Shown here piece by piece: positions 18,387 to 25,961 of a stretch of DNA of 46,255 nucleotides. The notes under the pieces are model-generated. The model made no database searches. It saw nothing but the letters and a program-made list of their open reading frames with translations, and was not told the DNA's origin. Numbering within the stretch: position 1 is the stretch's first letter; each line of letters opens with the position of its first letter. Source of the stretch: Minisyncoccota bacterium. GTDB taxonomy: Bacteria; Patescibacteriota; Minisyncoccia; UBA6257; 2-01-FULL-56-20. Location: assembly GCA_025449695.1 (NCBI GenBank), contig JANWIW010000018.1, positions 1-46,255 of the forward strand, given 5' to 3'. The position numbers and the translations under genes are program-made.

Positions 18387-19103
18387 ATGATCTCTTTCAT
18401 CATCCCCACGTTCAACGAAGAGAAGGCGCTTCCGCGGACTCTGGACAGCCTGGAGCGTTACCACGGTCCCCGGGAGATCATCGTGGCCGATAACCGCAGC
18501 ACGGATAGCACGCTCCAGATCGCCCGTGCCCGGGCGGACAAGGTCGTGGAACGGCAGGGCGACGTGCCGTTCACCATCGCCGGAGGACGGAACGCGGGCG
18601 CACGGGAAGCGAAAGGGGAATATCTGGCCTTTTTTGACTCGGACGCTTACGTGCGCGACACGGATGCTTTCTTCGCGGAGGCGCTCGCCATGTTCGAGCG
18701 CGATCCGCGCCTCGTCGCCCTGAGCTTCTTCAACCGCTTCACGCCGGCGATCGAGACCCGGACGGACAAGATGTTCCTTGCGTATTTCAACTTCGCGACT
18801 TGGACCCTGAACCTCATCGGTTTCGGCGGGTCCTTCGGCAAGGCGTTCATGATGCGCGCCGACGCCTTCAGGAGGATCGGCGGCTGGAACGACGCGATCG
18901 TGGCCGGCGAGGATTCGGATATCTACATGCGCTTAGCGAAGATGGGCCGCACGCGCTCGTCGTGCCGCCTCGTGGTCTACCACTCCGGCCGGCGGCAGCA
19001 CGCGCTCGGCTGGCTTCCCCTCATTTGGCGGTGGGTGGGCAACACCTGGCATCTTTTCTTTTTCGGCAAGGCCAAAGACAAGGAATGGACGCCGGTGCGG
19101 TAG
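18387..19103 (+). CDS. Family 2 glycosyltransferase
   Basis: A 238-aa GT-A enzyme. It has the nucleotide-binding start MISFIIPTFNEEKALP, ADNRSTDST, a DXD-like FFDSDAY, the acceptor-site motif GGSFGKAFMM, and AGEDSDIYMRLA. A short hydrophobic C-terminal segment (LPLIWRWVGNTWHLFFFG) may associate with the membrane. It is complete and likely acts on lipid-linked substrates with its DedA and GT2 neighbours. An upstream ATG (18324) overlaps the DedA stop but would translate the patterned repeat; ATG 18387 aligns with normal GT2 starts. Confidence 0.92.
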   Translation: MISFIIPTFNEEKALPRTLDSLERYHGPREIIVADNRSTDSTLQIARARADKVVERQGDVPFTIAGGRNAGAREAKGEYLAFFDSDAYVRDTDAFFAEALAMFERDPRLVALSFFNRFTPAIETRTDKMFLAYFNFATWTLNLIGFGGSFGKAFMMRADAFRRIGGWNDAIVAGEDSDIYMRLAKMGRTRSSCRLVVYHSGRRQHALGWLPLIWRWVGNTWHLFFFGKAKDKEWTPVR

Positions 19104-19133
19104 GCTGTCCCGGTTGGTATACTGTAAAACGAT

Positions 19134-19784
19134 ATGTTCAGACAACTGAAGGACAAGACTTTGCTGGTTCCCTTGTGCGGGAGCCTCGTCCTCCTCGCGT
19201 TCGCCTTGTGGATCAACTACCAGGCGGCGGAGTACGCTTTCCAGCAGGCTTCCAATCCGGTGACCGACCTCATTTTGAGCAACACCCGGGTCTACGACGT
19301 GGATCTCGTGTTCGTCTTCGGTTCCGTCGCGTTTTGGACGGGGGTCATCATCATGCTCCTCACGGACCTGCGGCTCGTGCCGTTCACCCTGAAGAGCATC
19401 TCTCTTTTCATCGTCATCCGCGCTTTCTTTATCTCGCTCACCCATATCGCTCCCTTCCCCGAGCGCCTTCCCCCGCCGAGCACTAACTTTATACTGAACA
19501 AGCTCACCTTCGGGAGCGATCTCTTTTTTTCCGGTCACACGGGATTGCCGTTCCTTCTCGCCCTCATTTACTGGAACAACAAAACCCTGCGGCACATCTT
19601 CCTGGCCGGTTCGGCCACCTTCGGAGCGAGCGCCATCCTTGGCCACTACCACTACTCCATAGACGTGTTCGCGGCCTATTTCATCACCTATGCCATCTTC
19701 CGTCTTGCCGAGAAATGGTTCGCTTCCGACCAGCGCATATTTTGGACCGCCCCCCTGGGCGGCAAGCGTCCGGAAGCGCGTTGA
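19134..19784 (+). CDS. PAP2-like membrane phosphatase/transferase (sphingomyelin-synthase-like C-terminus)
   Basis: The 216-aa integral membrane protein has about six hydrophobic segments. It carries motifs of the lipid-phosphatase superfamily: FSGHTGLPF (His of motif C2) and GHYHYSIDVFAAYFI (His and Asp of motif C3). This spacing matches the PAP2_C/sphingomyelin-synthase-like branch, which moves or removes phospho-head groups on membrane lipids. The exact substrate is unknown; carrier-lipid phosphate recycling would suit the glycosyltransferase neighbourhood. A TATACT (19118-19123) lies 10 nt before the ATG, so it may have its own promoter. Confidence 0.85.
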   Translation: MFRQLKDKTLLVPLCGSLVLLAFALWINYQAAEYAFQQASNPVTDLILSNTRVYDVDLVFVFGSVAFWTGVIIMLLTDLRLVPFTLKSISLFIVIRAFFISLTHIAPFPERLPPPSTNFILNKLTFGSDLFFSGHTGLPFLLALIYWNNKTLRHIFLAGSATFGASAILGHYHYSIDVFAAYFITYAIFRLAEKWFASDQRIFWTAPLGGKRPEAR

Positions 19785-19870
19785 TCATGAAAATTTCGGA
19801 CGGTGAGCACTATGCATGAATAAGATCAAAGAGAGCGGACACTGTCTTGCCTACGCCGGAGCTTCGGCGG

Positions 19871-19876
19871 TATAGT
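19871..19876 (+). promoter_or_regulatory. -10 box of the slipin gene (leaderless type)
   Basis: TATAGT, 7 nt before ATG 19884. Confidence 0.5.
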
Positions 19877-19883
19877 GAGGCCC

Positions 19884-20645
19884 ATGGGAATTCTCGGCTG
19901 GGGCATCACCATCGCCGTCATCGTCATCCTCGCGAGCCTCAAGGTCGTGAAGGAATACGAGCGCGGCGTGATCTTCTTTTTGGGACGCCTGACCGGCATG
20001 CGCGGCCCGGGCCTCATTATGGTCATTCCGGTTCTGGAGCGGATGGTACGGGTGCAGCTCCGGACGGTCACTATGAATATACCTTCCCAGAAGATCATCA
20101 CCCGGGACAACGTGTCCATAGACATCGCGGCCGTCGCGTACTACCACGTGGTGGATGCGGCCAAATCGGTCGTATCCATAGAGATCGTGCACGACGCGGT
20201 GAATCAGATCAGCCAGACCACGGTGCGGAACGTAGTGGGCCAGTTCACCCTCGACCAGCTCCTCTCCCAGACATCGGACATCAACGCGCAGATCCGGAAC
20301 GTGAGCGACCAGCACACCGAACCGGGGGGGGTGCAGGTGACGGCGGTGGAGATCAAGGACATATTTCTGCCGGAGAACATGCAGCGGGCCATGGCCAAAG
20401 AGGCCGAGGCGGAACGCGAGCGGCGCGCGAAGATCGTGGCGGCGGAGGGGGAGCTTCAGGCCTCGGAGAAGCTTGGCCAGGCGGCCGACGTCATCGCCGC
20501 CCATCCGGTGGCCCTGCAGCTCAGGACCCTGCAGACCATGGCAGAGATCTCCGTCGAGAAGAACTCCACCATCATCTTCCCGGCGCAGTTCATGACCAGC
20601 CTGAAAGAAGTGATAGATACGGTGAAGGCGGACATGCAAAAGTAG
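19884..20645 (+). CDS. Slipin/stomatin-type SPFH protein
   Basis: Membrane-organising scaffold of the SPFH family. The 253 aa have an N-terminal hydrophobic anchor (about 5-20), the start of the SPFH domain (EYERGVIFFLGRL), the slipin box RGPGLIMVIPVLERMVRV, and a C-terminal coiled coil (EAEAERERRAKIVAAEGE) followed by LQTMAEISVEKNSTIIFPA. Bacterial slipins are usually paired with an NfeD protein or a protease; none is adjacent. An in-frame GTG 19875 lies inside the -10 box, so ATG 19884 is preferred. A terminator follows at 20683. Confidence 0.93.
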   Translation: MGILGWGITIAVIVILASLKVVKEYERGVIFFLGRLTGMRGPGLIMVIPVLERMVRVQLRTVTMNIPSQKIITRDNVSIDIAAVAYYHVVDAAKSVVSIEIVHDAVNQISQTTVRNVVGQFTLDQLLSQTSDINAQIRNVSDQHTEPGGVQVTAVEIKDIFLPENMQRAMAKEAEAERERRAKIVAAEGELQASEKLGQAADVIAAHPVALQLRTLQTMAEISVEKNSTIIFPAQFMTSLKEVIDTVKADMQK

Positions 20646-20682
20646 GCCGCCCGCTCCGGACGCGGAGCTGCGGACGCAAGCG

Positions 20683-20703
20683 CCGCCTGAAAAGGCGGAT
20701 TTT
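20683..20703 (+). terminator. Terminator of the slipin gene
   Basis: CCGCC-TGAAAA-GGCGG followed by ATTTT. Confidence 0.7.
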
Positions 20704-20762
20704 AACGCCGCGCGGACCCTTTGGTTTCACGCCGTTTCACGCAAGCCTCATCCAAGGCCTCC

Positions 20763-20768
20763 TATAAT
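20763..20768 (+). promoter_or_regulatory. -10 box of the Ig-repeat/sortase operon
   Basis: Perfect TATAAT about 160 nt before the coding start. A -35 is not obvious. Confidence 0.5.
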
Positions 20769-20774
20769 TTAAGG

Positions 20775-20929
20775 GCATATCCAGAGAGCACCGCAGGATG
20801 TGCGGGCCGCGAGACAGGCTACGACCGGTCCTGAACGGTGCGTTCTTCATCCCATTTTTCGGTTTGCACCGGACAATGGAAGTGCAATAAAGGTCGAAGC
20901 TAGATCACAAACAACTTAAAAAAATACCC
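20775..20929 (+). other. Long, possibly structured 5' leader
   Basis: About 155 nt of leader, unusual here where most leaders are short or absent. Possible stems: CCGCA-GGATG-TGCGG, CAGG/CCTG, and CGGTGC/GCACCG enclosing a pyrimidine-rich loop. The end before the ATG is A-rich and without an SD. It matches no riboswitch that I can recognise. Confidence 0.4.
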
Positions 20930-21994
20930 ATGAAAAAGAAATTCAGCAAAGTCGGCGTCGCCATCTCTCTGATGGTCGCAGTGAGCACTATGTTCGCCTC
21001 GCCAGTGATCGGCCAGACGGCGCTCACCTGTACCCCGGCAATGTCGGTCATCGCCCCTACTCAGGGCGTCAACTTCCTGGTCTCGGGCGGCAACGGTACC
21101 TACGCCTTCAGCGGCGGCGGCATCACCGCGACCACTACCACCTCCACCGCCTTCAGCGCCAGCTTCCCGAACGCGGGAGCCAACACCTTCAACGTGACCT
21201 CGGGCGGCATCACCGTTCCCTGTAGCGTGAGCGTGGTGGCCGCGAACGCAGGCGCGACGATGTGTAGCGGTCCTACCGGTCCGGTGAACGCCGGCCAGTC
21301 GGTCGTCTTCACTCCGTCCGGCGGCAACGGCACCTTCACTTGGACTTCGCCGGACCTGAACATCACTACCCCGGTAGGCAGCAGTTTCACCGCTAACTTT
21401 ATGAGCCCCGGCATCCGCACGGTCACCGTCACGTCCGGCGGCACCGCCGCGACTTGCGCGGTGAGCGTCCTCCCTGCTGGCTCTCCCGGCGGCTCGGTGC
21501 TCTGCAGCCCCTCCAGCCAGACAGGCGTAGTTGGCCAGCAGGTCTCCTTCTCGGCTTCCGGCGGCAACGGCAGCTACGTATGGAGCGCGTCTGATCTCAC
21601 GATCACCAATCCGAACGGCGCGACCTTCAACGCGACTTATACCGCTGCAGGAGCGCACATCGTGACGGTGTCGTCCGGCGGCTTGAGTTCGAGCTGTACG
21701 GTGAACGTCCTGCCGGCGGGATCTCCCAGCGCCCTGCTCTGCAGCCCGGCTACGCAGACTGCGTTGGTAGGCCAGCAGATCTCGGTCTCGGCTTCCGGCG
21801 GCAACGGCAGCTACGTATGGAGCGCGTCTGATCTCACGATCACCAATCCGAACGGCGCGACCTTCAACGCGACTTACAACGCCGCGGGCCTGCACACTCT
21901 CACGGTCGCTTCCGGAGGCGCAACCTCCAGTTGCAGCGTGAACGTGCTCTCGACCCCGGGCCTGCCGGACACCGGCTTCGCCCCTGTTGAGTAG
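20930..21994 (+). CDS. Secreted Ig/PKD-like repeat protein with terminal LPDTG
   Basis: The 354-aa protein has a basic start and signal peptide (about 1-29, ending VIG/QT). Four beta-sandwich-like repeats follow, each with GGNGxYxWS or a variant, and Cys pairs in each (LTCTP..., LCSPS...CTVNV). The C-terminus is GLPDTGFAPVE. LPDTG is a sortase recognition motif, and a sortase gene begins 17 nt after the stop. The usual hydrophobic segment and basic tail after LPxTG are missing; only five residues follow. The protein is Thr/Ser/Gly-rich. It is likely exported and processed or cross-linked by that sortase; the role is unknown. Confidence 0.85.
   Translation: MKKKFSKVGVAISLMVAVSTMFASPVIGQTALTCTPAMSVIAPTQGVNFLVSGGNGTYAFSGGGITATTTTSTAFSASFPNAGANTFNVTSGGITVPCSVSVVAANAGATMCSGPTGPVNAGQSVVFTPSGGNGTFTWTSPDLNITTPVGSSFTANFMSPGIRTVTVTSGGTAATCAVSVLPAGSPGGSVLCSPSSQTGVVGQQVSFSASGGNGSYVWSASDLTITNPNGATFNATYTAAGAHIVTVSSGGLSSSCTVNVLPAGSPSALLCSPATQTALVGQQISVSASGGNGSYVWSASDLTITNPNGATFNATYNAAGLHTLTVASGGATSSCSVNVLSTPGLPDTGFAPVE
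21549..21639 (+). repeat. 91-bp exact repeat, copy 1 (Ig-repeat gene)
   Basis: Identical to 21786-21876 (offset 237 bp, 79 codons). Recent duplication or conversion of one Ig-like repeat. Confidence 0.88.
21786..21876 (+). repeat. 91-bp exact repeat, copy 2 (Ig-repeat gene)
   Basis: Second copy of 21549-21639, in frame. Confidence 0.88.
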
Positions 21995-22010
21995 GCAGCG
22001 TTAGTCCATC

Positions 22011-22736
22011 ATGGAAAACCTTCCCGCCAGAAAGCGCAGTTCCCTGACTCCCGTTCAGATCTTTCTGGCGGGGGTTTTCCTGATGGGCGCCATAGTTCTC
22101 GCCTTGCTCTTCAGTCCCGGAACGTCCGAGCCGCTGGTGAGACCTGCAGCGGCTCCTGTCCTTCCGGTGGTAACTTATGGTACGGGCGGGGGAGCAGGGG
22201 TAGCTTCCGCGGCGGCGTCTCCGGCAGGAACAGTTCAGTCCCCGGATGCGTCCTGGCCGGGCAGGCCGGCGGATAGCGTACCGGTCCCGCCGAGCGGCCA
22301 TCTGCCCGTTCGCCTGAAGATTCCCGCGCTCGGAGTGGATACGGGCATCCAATACGTGGGCCTCACTAAGGACGGCAACATGGACACGCCGAAGAGCGCG
22401 GTTGACGTCGCCTGGTACAAGCTGGGACCCGCGCCCGGCTCGCCGGGCAGCGCAGTGATCGCAGGCCATATCAATACGCGCTATTCCGCCCACGGCGTGT
22501 TCGAGCATTTGGACGATCTGAATGCGGGCGACACGGTCCAAGTGGTGGCTGCCGGGGGCAAGATATTGAACTTCAAGGTCACTGGCAAGGAGTACCTCGG
22601 GGACGCCGACCCGGCGATATCCGTGTTCGCGAGGACGGACGGGACCCGCTTGAACCTTGTGACCTGCGCCGGCACCTGGAATGCGGAGCGGAAATCTTTC
22701 GATAAGAGGCTCGTAGTGTATACGGAGCTTGAGTAG
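22011..22736 (+). CDS. Sortase (class E/F-like)
   Basis: Membrane-anchored transpeptidase that cleaves a sorting motif and joins the protein to an amine acceptor. The 241 aa have a cytoplasmic basic start, one membrane anchor (about 14-34), a Ser/Pro/Ala linker, and a beta-barrel starting at RLKIPALGVDTGIQYVG. The catalytic triad is visible: His153 (AGHINT), Cys219 (LVTCAG) and Arg233 (DKRLVVYTE). The short barrel without an N-terminal helical lobe resembles class E/F (housekeeping actinobacterial type). It directly follows the LPDTG protein, its probable substrate, in one operon. Confidence 0.93.
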   Translation: MENLPARKRSSLTPVQIFLAGVFLMGAIVLALLFSPGTSEPLVRPAAAPVLPVVTYGTGGGAGVASAAASPAGTVQSPDASWPGRPADSVPVPPSGHLPVRLKIPALGVDTGIQYVGLTKDGNMDTPKSAVDVAWYKLGPAPGSPGSAVIAGHINTRYSAHGVFEHLDDLNAGDTVQVVAAGGKILNFKVTGKEYLGDADPAISVFARTDGTRLNLVTCAGTWNAERKSFDKRLVVYTELE

Positions 22737-22738
22737 GC

Positions 22739-22802
22739 CGTAGGTAGTAAGTAGTTGTTCGTAGGGAATCCCGACCTGCTACCTACGACTTACCACTTAC
22801 TT
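22739..22802. repeat. Patterned GTAGGTAG/CTACCTAC inverted repeat
   Basis: GTAGGTAGTAAGTAG units followed by CTACCTACGACTTACCAC. CGTAGGTAG and CTACCTACG can pair. It lies directly after the sortase stop and may act as a terminator-like hairpin without a T tract. Confidence 0.55.
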
Positions 22803-22846
22803 TGCATATTGTGGATAAGTCCGCGTTCTGGGGGCTCTTGAAGTGT

Positions 22847-22852
22847 TAGAAT
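22847..22852 (+). promoter_or_regulatory. -10 box of the 22859 gene (leaderless type)
   Basis: TAGAAT, 6 nt before ATG 22859. Confidence 0.5.
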
Positions 22853-22858
22853 GAGAGC

Positions 22859-23728
22859 ATGCAAAACCAGCAGCTCGTCGATTATATCAAGCAACAGCTT
22901 CAGGGGGGCGTGCAGAAGGATGCGGTAAAAAAGGCGCTCTTGGATGCCGGCTGGCCTCAGGCCGACGTGGACGACTCGGTGAAAGCGGCCGAGCCTGCGG
23001 GCGCGGCGGCAGCGGCCACCACTTCTCCGGCAGTGGCCTCCCCCGGGTTCAATCTTGCGGCCAGCATGACCGCGGGCGGCCAGGGCGCGCAAAAAGGCGC
23101 GGCTGACGTGAAGTCGTTCGCACCGAAGGAGACCGCGATCAAATCATTCGGAACCCCTGACGGGCAGGATGACGACGGGGAGAAGCCCCGCCATAGCTGG
23201 ACGCGCATCGCGATGAGCGTGATGGGGGCGGTGATCGTGATTCTTCTCGGCGCCATGGGCTACGTCTATTACAGCCTGAACGGCAAGATATCCGCGGCAA
23301 GCGGCGAGAGCGCGAGCGCGGCGGGCCAAGCCCAGACCCTCCAGCAGCAGTTGCTGAAGTTCACTGACGACAACGCCGCGCTCTCTTCGCAGATCGCGAC
23401 GCTCCGGCAGGAGAACCAGGGAGTGATGGATGAGCTCCTTTTCTTCTCTCCGGATAAAGACCCTGCGGCTGACTACTCCCTCACCGGCGCGATCGGCGGT
23501 ACCACCGGCGCGTACACGCTGACCACCGCCCACCACATCCTGATCTCGGTCAAGAATTCCAAGGACGCCAAGGTGATCGCAGCCCTGGGGCCCCTGGTCG
23601 GCCAGAACGCCATGCTGACCGGCAAGCGGACGCCGGGCATCCCGGAGATCACGATAAGCGCGGTGAACGGCGCGGCCCTTGTCGCGGCCACCACTACGCC
23701 TCCGGCAGCGACCAGCAGTACTCCATAG
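22859..23728 (+). CDS. Membrane protein with UBA-like N-terminus and coiled coil
   Basis: Function unknown. The 289 aa begin with a three-helix, UBA/CUE-like segment (residues about 1-40: LVDYIKQQLQGG...KKALLDAGW) that I associate with membrane proteins of Parcubacteria. An Ala/Pro/Gly-rich linker follows, then one transmembrane helix (about 118-140, IAMSVMGAVIVILLGAMGYV) and a coiled coil (QQQLLKFTDDNAALSSQIAT). The outer domain, about residues 200-275, is beta-rich with AHHILISVKNSKDAKVI. The topology suggests a cytoplasmic N-terminus and an extracytoplasmic C-terminal domain. It appears to be transcribed from its own promoter. Confidence 0.82.
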   Translation: MQNQQLVDYIKQQLQGGVQKDAVKKALLDAGWPQADVDDSVKAAEPAGAAAAATTSPAVASPGFNLAASMTAGGQGAQKGAADVKSFAPKETAIKSFGTPDGQDDDGEKPRHSWTRIAMSVMGAVIVILLGAMGYVYYSLNGKISAASGESASAAGQAQTLQQQLLKFTDDNAALSSQIATLRQENQGVMDELLFFSPDKDPAADYSLTGAIGGTTGAYTLTTAHHILISVKNSKDAKVIAALGPLVGQNAMLTGKRTPGIPEITISAVNGAALVAATTTPPAATSSTP

Positions 23729-23794
23729 GAGTGATCAGTTACTGGTGATCAGGAACTCCATTGCTGGTTTTTCTCGACATTTTACGCGTCCCTG

Positions 23795-23978
23795 GTCTGT
23801 CATCCCGAGTTAAGACGAGGGACCTCTCTGCTACCGTAAGCTTCAGACAAGGAACTCGTTACTGGGGTTATCAGTCTTTGCATATGCTTCGCATCATGGA
23901 ATATGGAGCGTCGTTATTGCCGGGGCTCCCGCGCCGGAATTTACCCCGTGTATCCCCGCGGGGCTCGGGATGACAGAC
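23795..23978. mobile_element. MITE-like element with 15-bp terminal inverted repeats
   Basis: GTCTGTCATCCCGAG at 23795-23809 is repeated exactly in inverse at 23964-23978, enclosing a 184-bp non-coding element. TCATCCCGAG-type ends resemble widely dispersed palindromic intergenic repeats of bacteria. No clear target duplication is visible. The rest of 23729-24029 holds patterned GTGATCAG/TTACTGG repeats and no gene. Confidence 0.55.
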
Positions 23979-24029
23979 TGTTCTGCAGCAGTGGCGCGCG
24001 CGATAACAAACGTCAACGTCTGACGCTGA

Positions 24030-25454
24030 TCACTTCTGCGCTTCCTCGTATATCCGTCCTATGCCGAGAATGTCCGCTTCACGGAAGTGGCGGCCGATCA
24101 GTTGGAAGCCGACCGGCAGGCCCGTCCGGCCTCTGACCGGTATGCTCACGGCGGGGATGCCGGCCAAGTTCACGGGAATCGTGAATGCGTCCTCCAGGTA
24201 CAGCTTGAGGGGATCGTCCGATTTCTCCCCGATCTTGAAGGCCGATGACGGGGCGGTGGGAGCGAAGATCACGTCCACCTCCTTGAAGGCCTGGACGAAA
24301 TCGTCCTTGACCAGTGTCCGTACCTCCTGCGCCTTCTTGTAGTATGCGTCGTAATAGCCGGCGGAGAGCACGAACGTGCCGAGGATGATGCGGCGGGTAG
24401 GCTCCGGGCCGAAGCCCGCGCCGCGCGGCGCGGTGAAGTTGTTCGGCAGCTCCGGCCTGCCCGCGTAGCGGATGCCGTCGAAGCGGGCGAGGGTCGCGCT
24501 GGCCTCCGCGGGCAGGATGACGTAATAGACGGAGATGGCGTACTTTGTGTGCGGAAGCGATATCTCCTTGAACTTGAAGCCGAGATCCTTAAGCTGCCGC
24601 ATGGCGGTGTCCATCCCTTCCCGGACATCGGGCGCTATGCCGTCGATGAAATACTCCTTCGGCACGCCGATGGTCAGTCCCCGCATGCTCTTTATATCCG
24701 GTTCGATAAGGTCTTTGTCGTAGCGCACGGCCACACTGGTCGCATCCATGGGGTCGTGGCCGGCGATCGCCCGGAACAGCATCGCCACGTCTTCAGTAGT
24801 TTTGGCCAGAATGCCGACCTGATCCAGGCTGGAACCGAGAGCGATAATGCCGGAGCGGGAAACGGCGCCATACGTCGGCTTGAACCCTACCACCCCGCAA
24901 AGCGCCGCCGGCTGGCGGCCGGAGCCGCCAGTATCGGTGCCCAGGGCGGCCAGGGCGAGATTGCCGGCCACCGCCGCAGCCGAGCCTCCCGAGCTTCCGC
25001 CGGGCACGCGCTCCAGATCATGCGGGTTCTTGGTGGGGCCGAACGCGGAATTCTCGGTTGAAGTCCCCATGGCGAACTCGTCCAGGTTGGTCTTGCCGAG
25101 GAAGACCGCGCGCTCGGACTTGAGCTTCTCGATGACATGGGCGTCGTAGCTTGCGGTGTAGCCCTCCAATATCTTCGAGCCGGCGGTAGCCTGATGGCCT
25201 TTGATCAGGAAGTTGTCCTTGATAGCGAGCGGCGCGCCGGCGAGGGGCGCAAGCTGGTCGCCTTTGGCGAGGCTCTCGTCCACCTGCCCGGCGATCCCAG
25301 TGGCATCTTCTTCGAGAAGCGTGAGGTACGCATGGATGCCGGGGTCCTTGGCGCGGATAGCCTTGAAGTGCTCCTGTACGGCCTCCAGGGCGGAAAACTT
25401 CTTGCCGCGGAGGCCGTCGTGGAACGAGCGGAGCGTGAGATCGGAGAGGTTCAT
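24030..25454 (-). CDS. gatA: Glutamyl-tRNA(Gln)/aspartyl-tRNA(Asn) amidotransferase subunit A
   Basis: Glutaminase subunit of GatCAB, which supplies ammonia to convert misacylated Glu-tRNA(Gln) or Asp-tRNA(Asn). The 474 aa carry the amidase signature with the Ser-cisSer-Lys triad at K79 (AIKDNF), S154 (PGGSSGGS) and S178 (TDTGGSG), the same positions as in well-studied GatA enzymes. It is full length. It overlaps gatC by 4 nt (ATGA), so the two are translationally coupled. GatB is not in the window and must be elsewhere. Confidence 0.97.
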   Translation of the reverse strand: MNLSDLTLRSFHDGLRGKKFSALEAVQEHFKAIRAKDPGIHAYLTLLEEDATGIAGQVDESLAKGDQLAPLAGAPLAIKDNFLIKGHQATAGSKILEGYTASYDAHVIEKLKSERAVFLGKTNLDEFAMGTSTENSAFGPTKNPHDLERVPGGSSGGSAAAVAGNLALAALGTDTGGSGRQPAALCGVVGFKPTYGAVSRSGIIALGSSLDQVGILAKTTEDVAMLFRAIAGHDPMDATSVAVRYDKDLIEPDIKSMRGLTIGVPKEYFIDGIAPDVREGMDTAMRQLKDLGFKFKEISLPHTKYAISVYYVILPAEASATLARFDGIRYAGRPELPNNFTAPRGAGFGPEPTRRIILGTFVLSAGYYDAYYKKAQEVRTLVKDDFVQAFKEVDVIFAPTAPSSAFKIGEKSDDPLKLYLEDAFTIPVNLAGIPAVSIPVRGRTGLPVGFQLIGRHFREADILGIGRIYEEAQK

Positions 25455-25747
25455 TTGAACACGGGGGGTATCTTTAGGAATCCCTTTTCCGTTGCCGGGA
25501 ACTGCTCCTTGCCGTGGCCGCGATTCGTGTTGGCGGACGCGGCGTCCTCGCGGAACACGTTCAGAAGCTCCGTGCCGCCGTTCATCGGCTGGACGCCGGA
25601 CGTGTCCACCGCCTGCAGCTCGGAGACATAGGCCAGGATGTTCTGCAGGTCCTTCAAGAGGCGGGCCTCCATCTCGGGATGGAGCTCGATGCTCGCGAGC
25701 TTCGCGAGATATTCCAGAGTCTCCTTGGTGATAGGGGAATCGGGCAT
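25451..25747 (-). CDS. gatC: Glu/Asp-tRNA amidotransferase subunit C
   Basis: A 98-aa small subunit that wraps around and stabilises GatA and GatB. The N-terminal helical segment ITKETLEYLAKLASIEL and the middle ILAYVSELQAVDTSGVQPM are typical, as is the C-terminal VFREDAAS...FLKIPPVF. It is first gene of the gatCA unit. The start ATG 25747 lies 6 nt after TACAAT, so the message is probably leaderless. The frame extends further 5' but runs through the promoter. Confidence 0.93.
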   Translation of the reverse strand: MPDSPITKETLEYLAKLASIELHPEMEARLLKDLQNILAYVSELQAVDTSGVQPMNGGTELLNVFREDAASANTNRGHGKEQFPATEKGFLKIPPVFK

Positions 25748-25753
25748 GAGAAT

Positions 25754-25759
25754 ATTGTA
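25754..25759 (-). promoter_or_regulatory. -10 box of gatCA (leaderless type)
   Basis: TACAAT on the minus strand, 6 nt before the gatC ATG. Confidence 0.55.
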
Positions 25760-25806
25760 CCGGCCGTTCGCAGATTCACAAATAGCACGCCATGGGGAGG
25801 TTGAGG

Positions 25807-25885
25807 GTCCCACGCCGCTCCTTCGGAGCTTCGCGGGACTCAAGAAAACCTAATCCCGGCACAATGCCGGGAAAAGGTTTTCTAA
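25807..25885 (-). repeat. tRNA 3' two-hairpin module A (after the CAU tRNA)
   Basis: Read on the minus strand, TAGAAAACCT pairs with AGGTTTTCTT around an inner CCCGGCA/TGCCGGG hairpin (25841-25885). A GC palindrome bounded by GTCCC/GGGAC with GCTCC-GAA-GGAGC inside follows (25807-25839). It starts 4 nt after the discriminator base. Confidence 0.75.
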
Positions 25886-25888
25886 TCG

Positions 25889-25961
25889 TGCCGGCGGCAG
25901 GAATCGAACCTGCGACCTAGGGCTTATGAGTCCCTCGCTACTACCACTGAGCTACGCCGGC
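25889..25961 (-). tRNA. tRNA with CAT anticodon (elongator Met or Ile2)
   Basis: 73-nt cloverleaf with perfect acceptor GCCGGCG/CGCCGGC, T arm GCAGG-TTCGATT-CCTGC, loop CTCATAA and discriminator A. Two stem mismatches are seen (13-22 C-T, 31-39 A-G). G1-C72 rules out the initiator class; Met or lysidine-modified Ile cannot be separated by eye. CCA is not encoded. Its first 10 nt are the end of the overlapping 25952-26647 gene. Confidence 0.88.
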
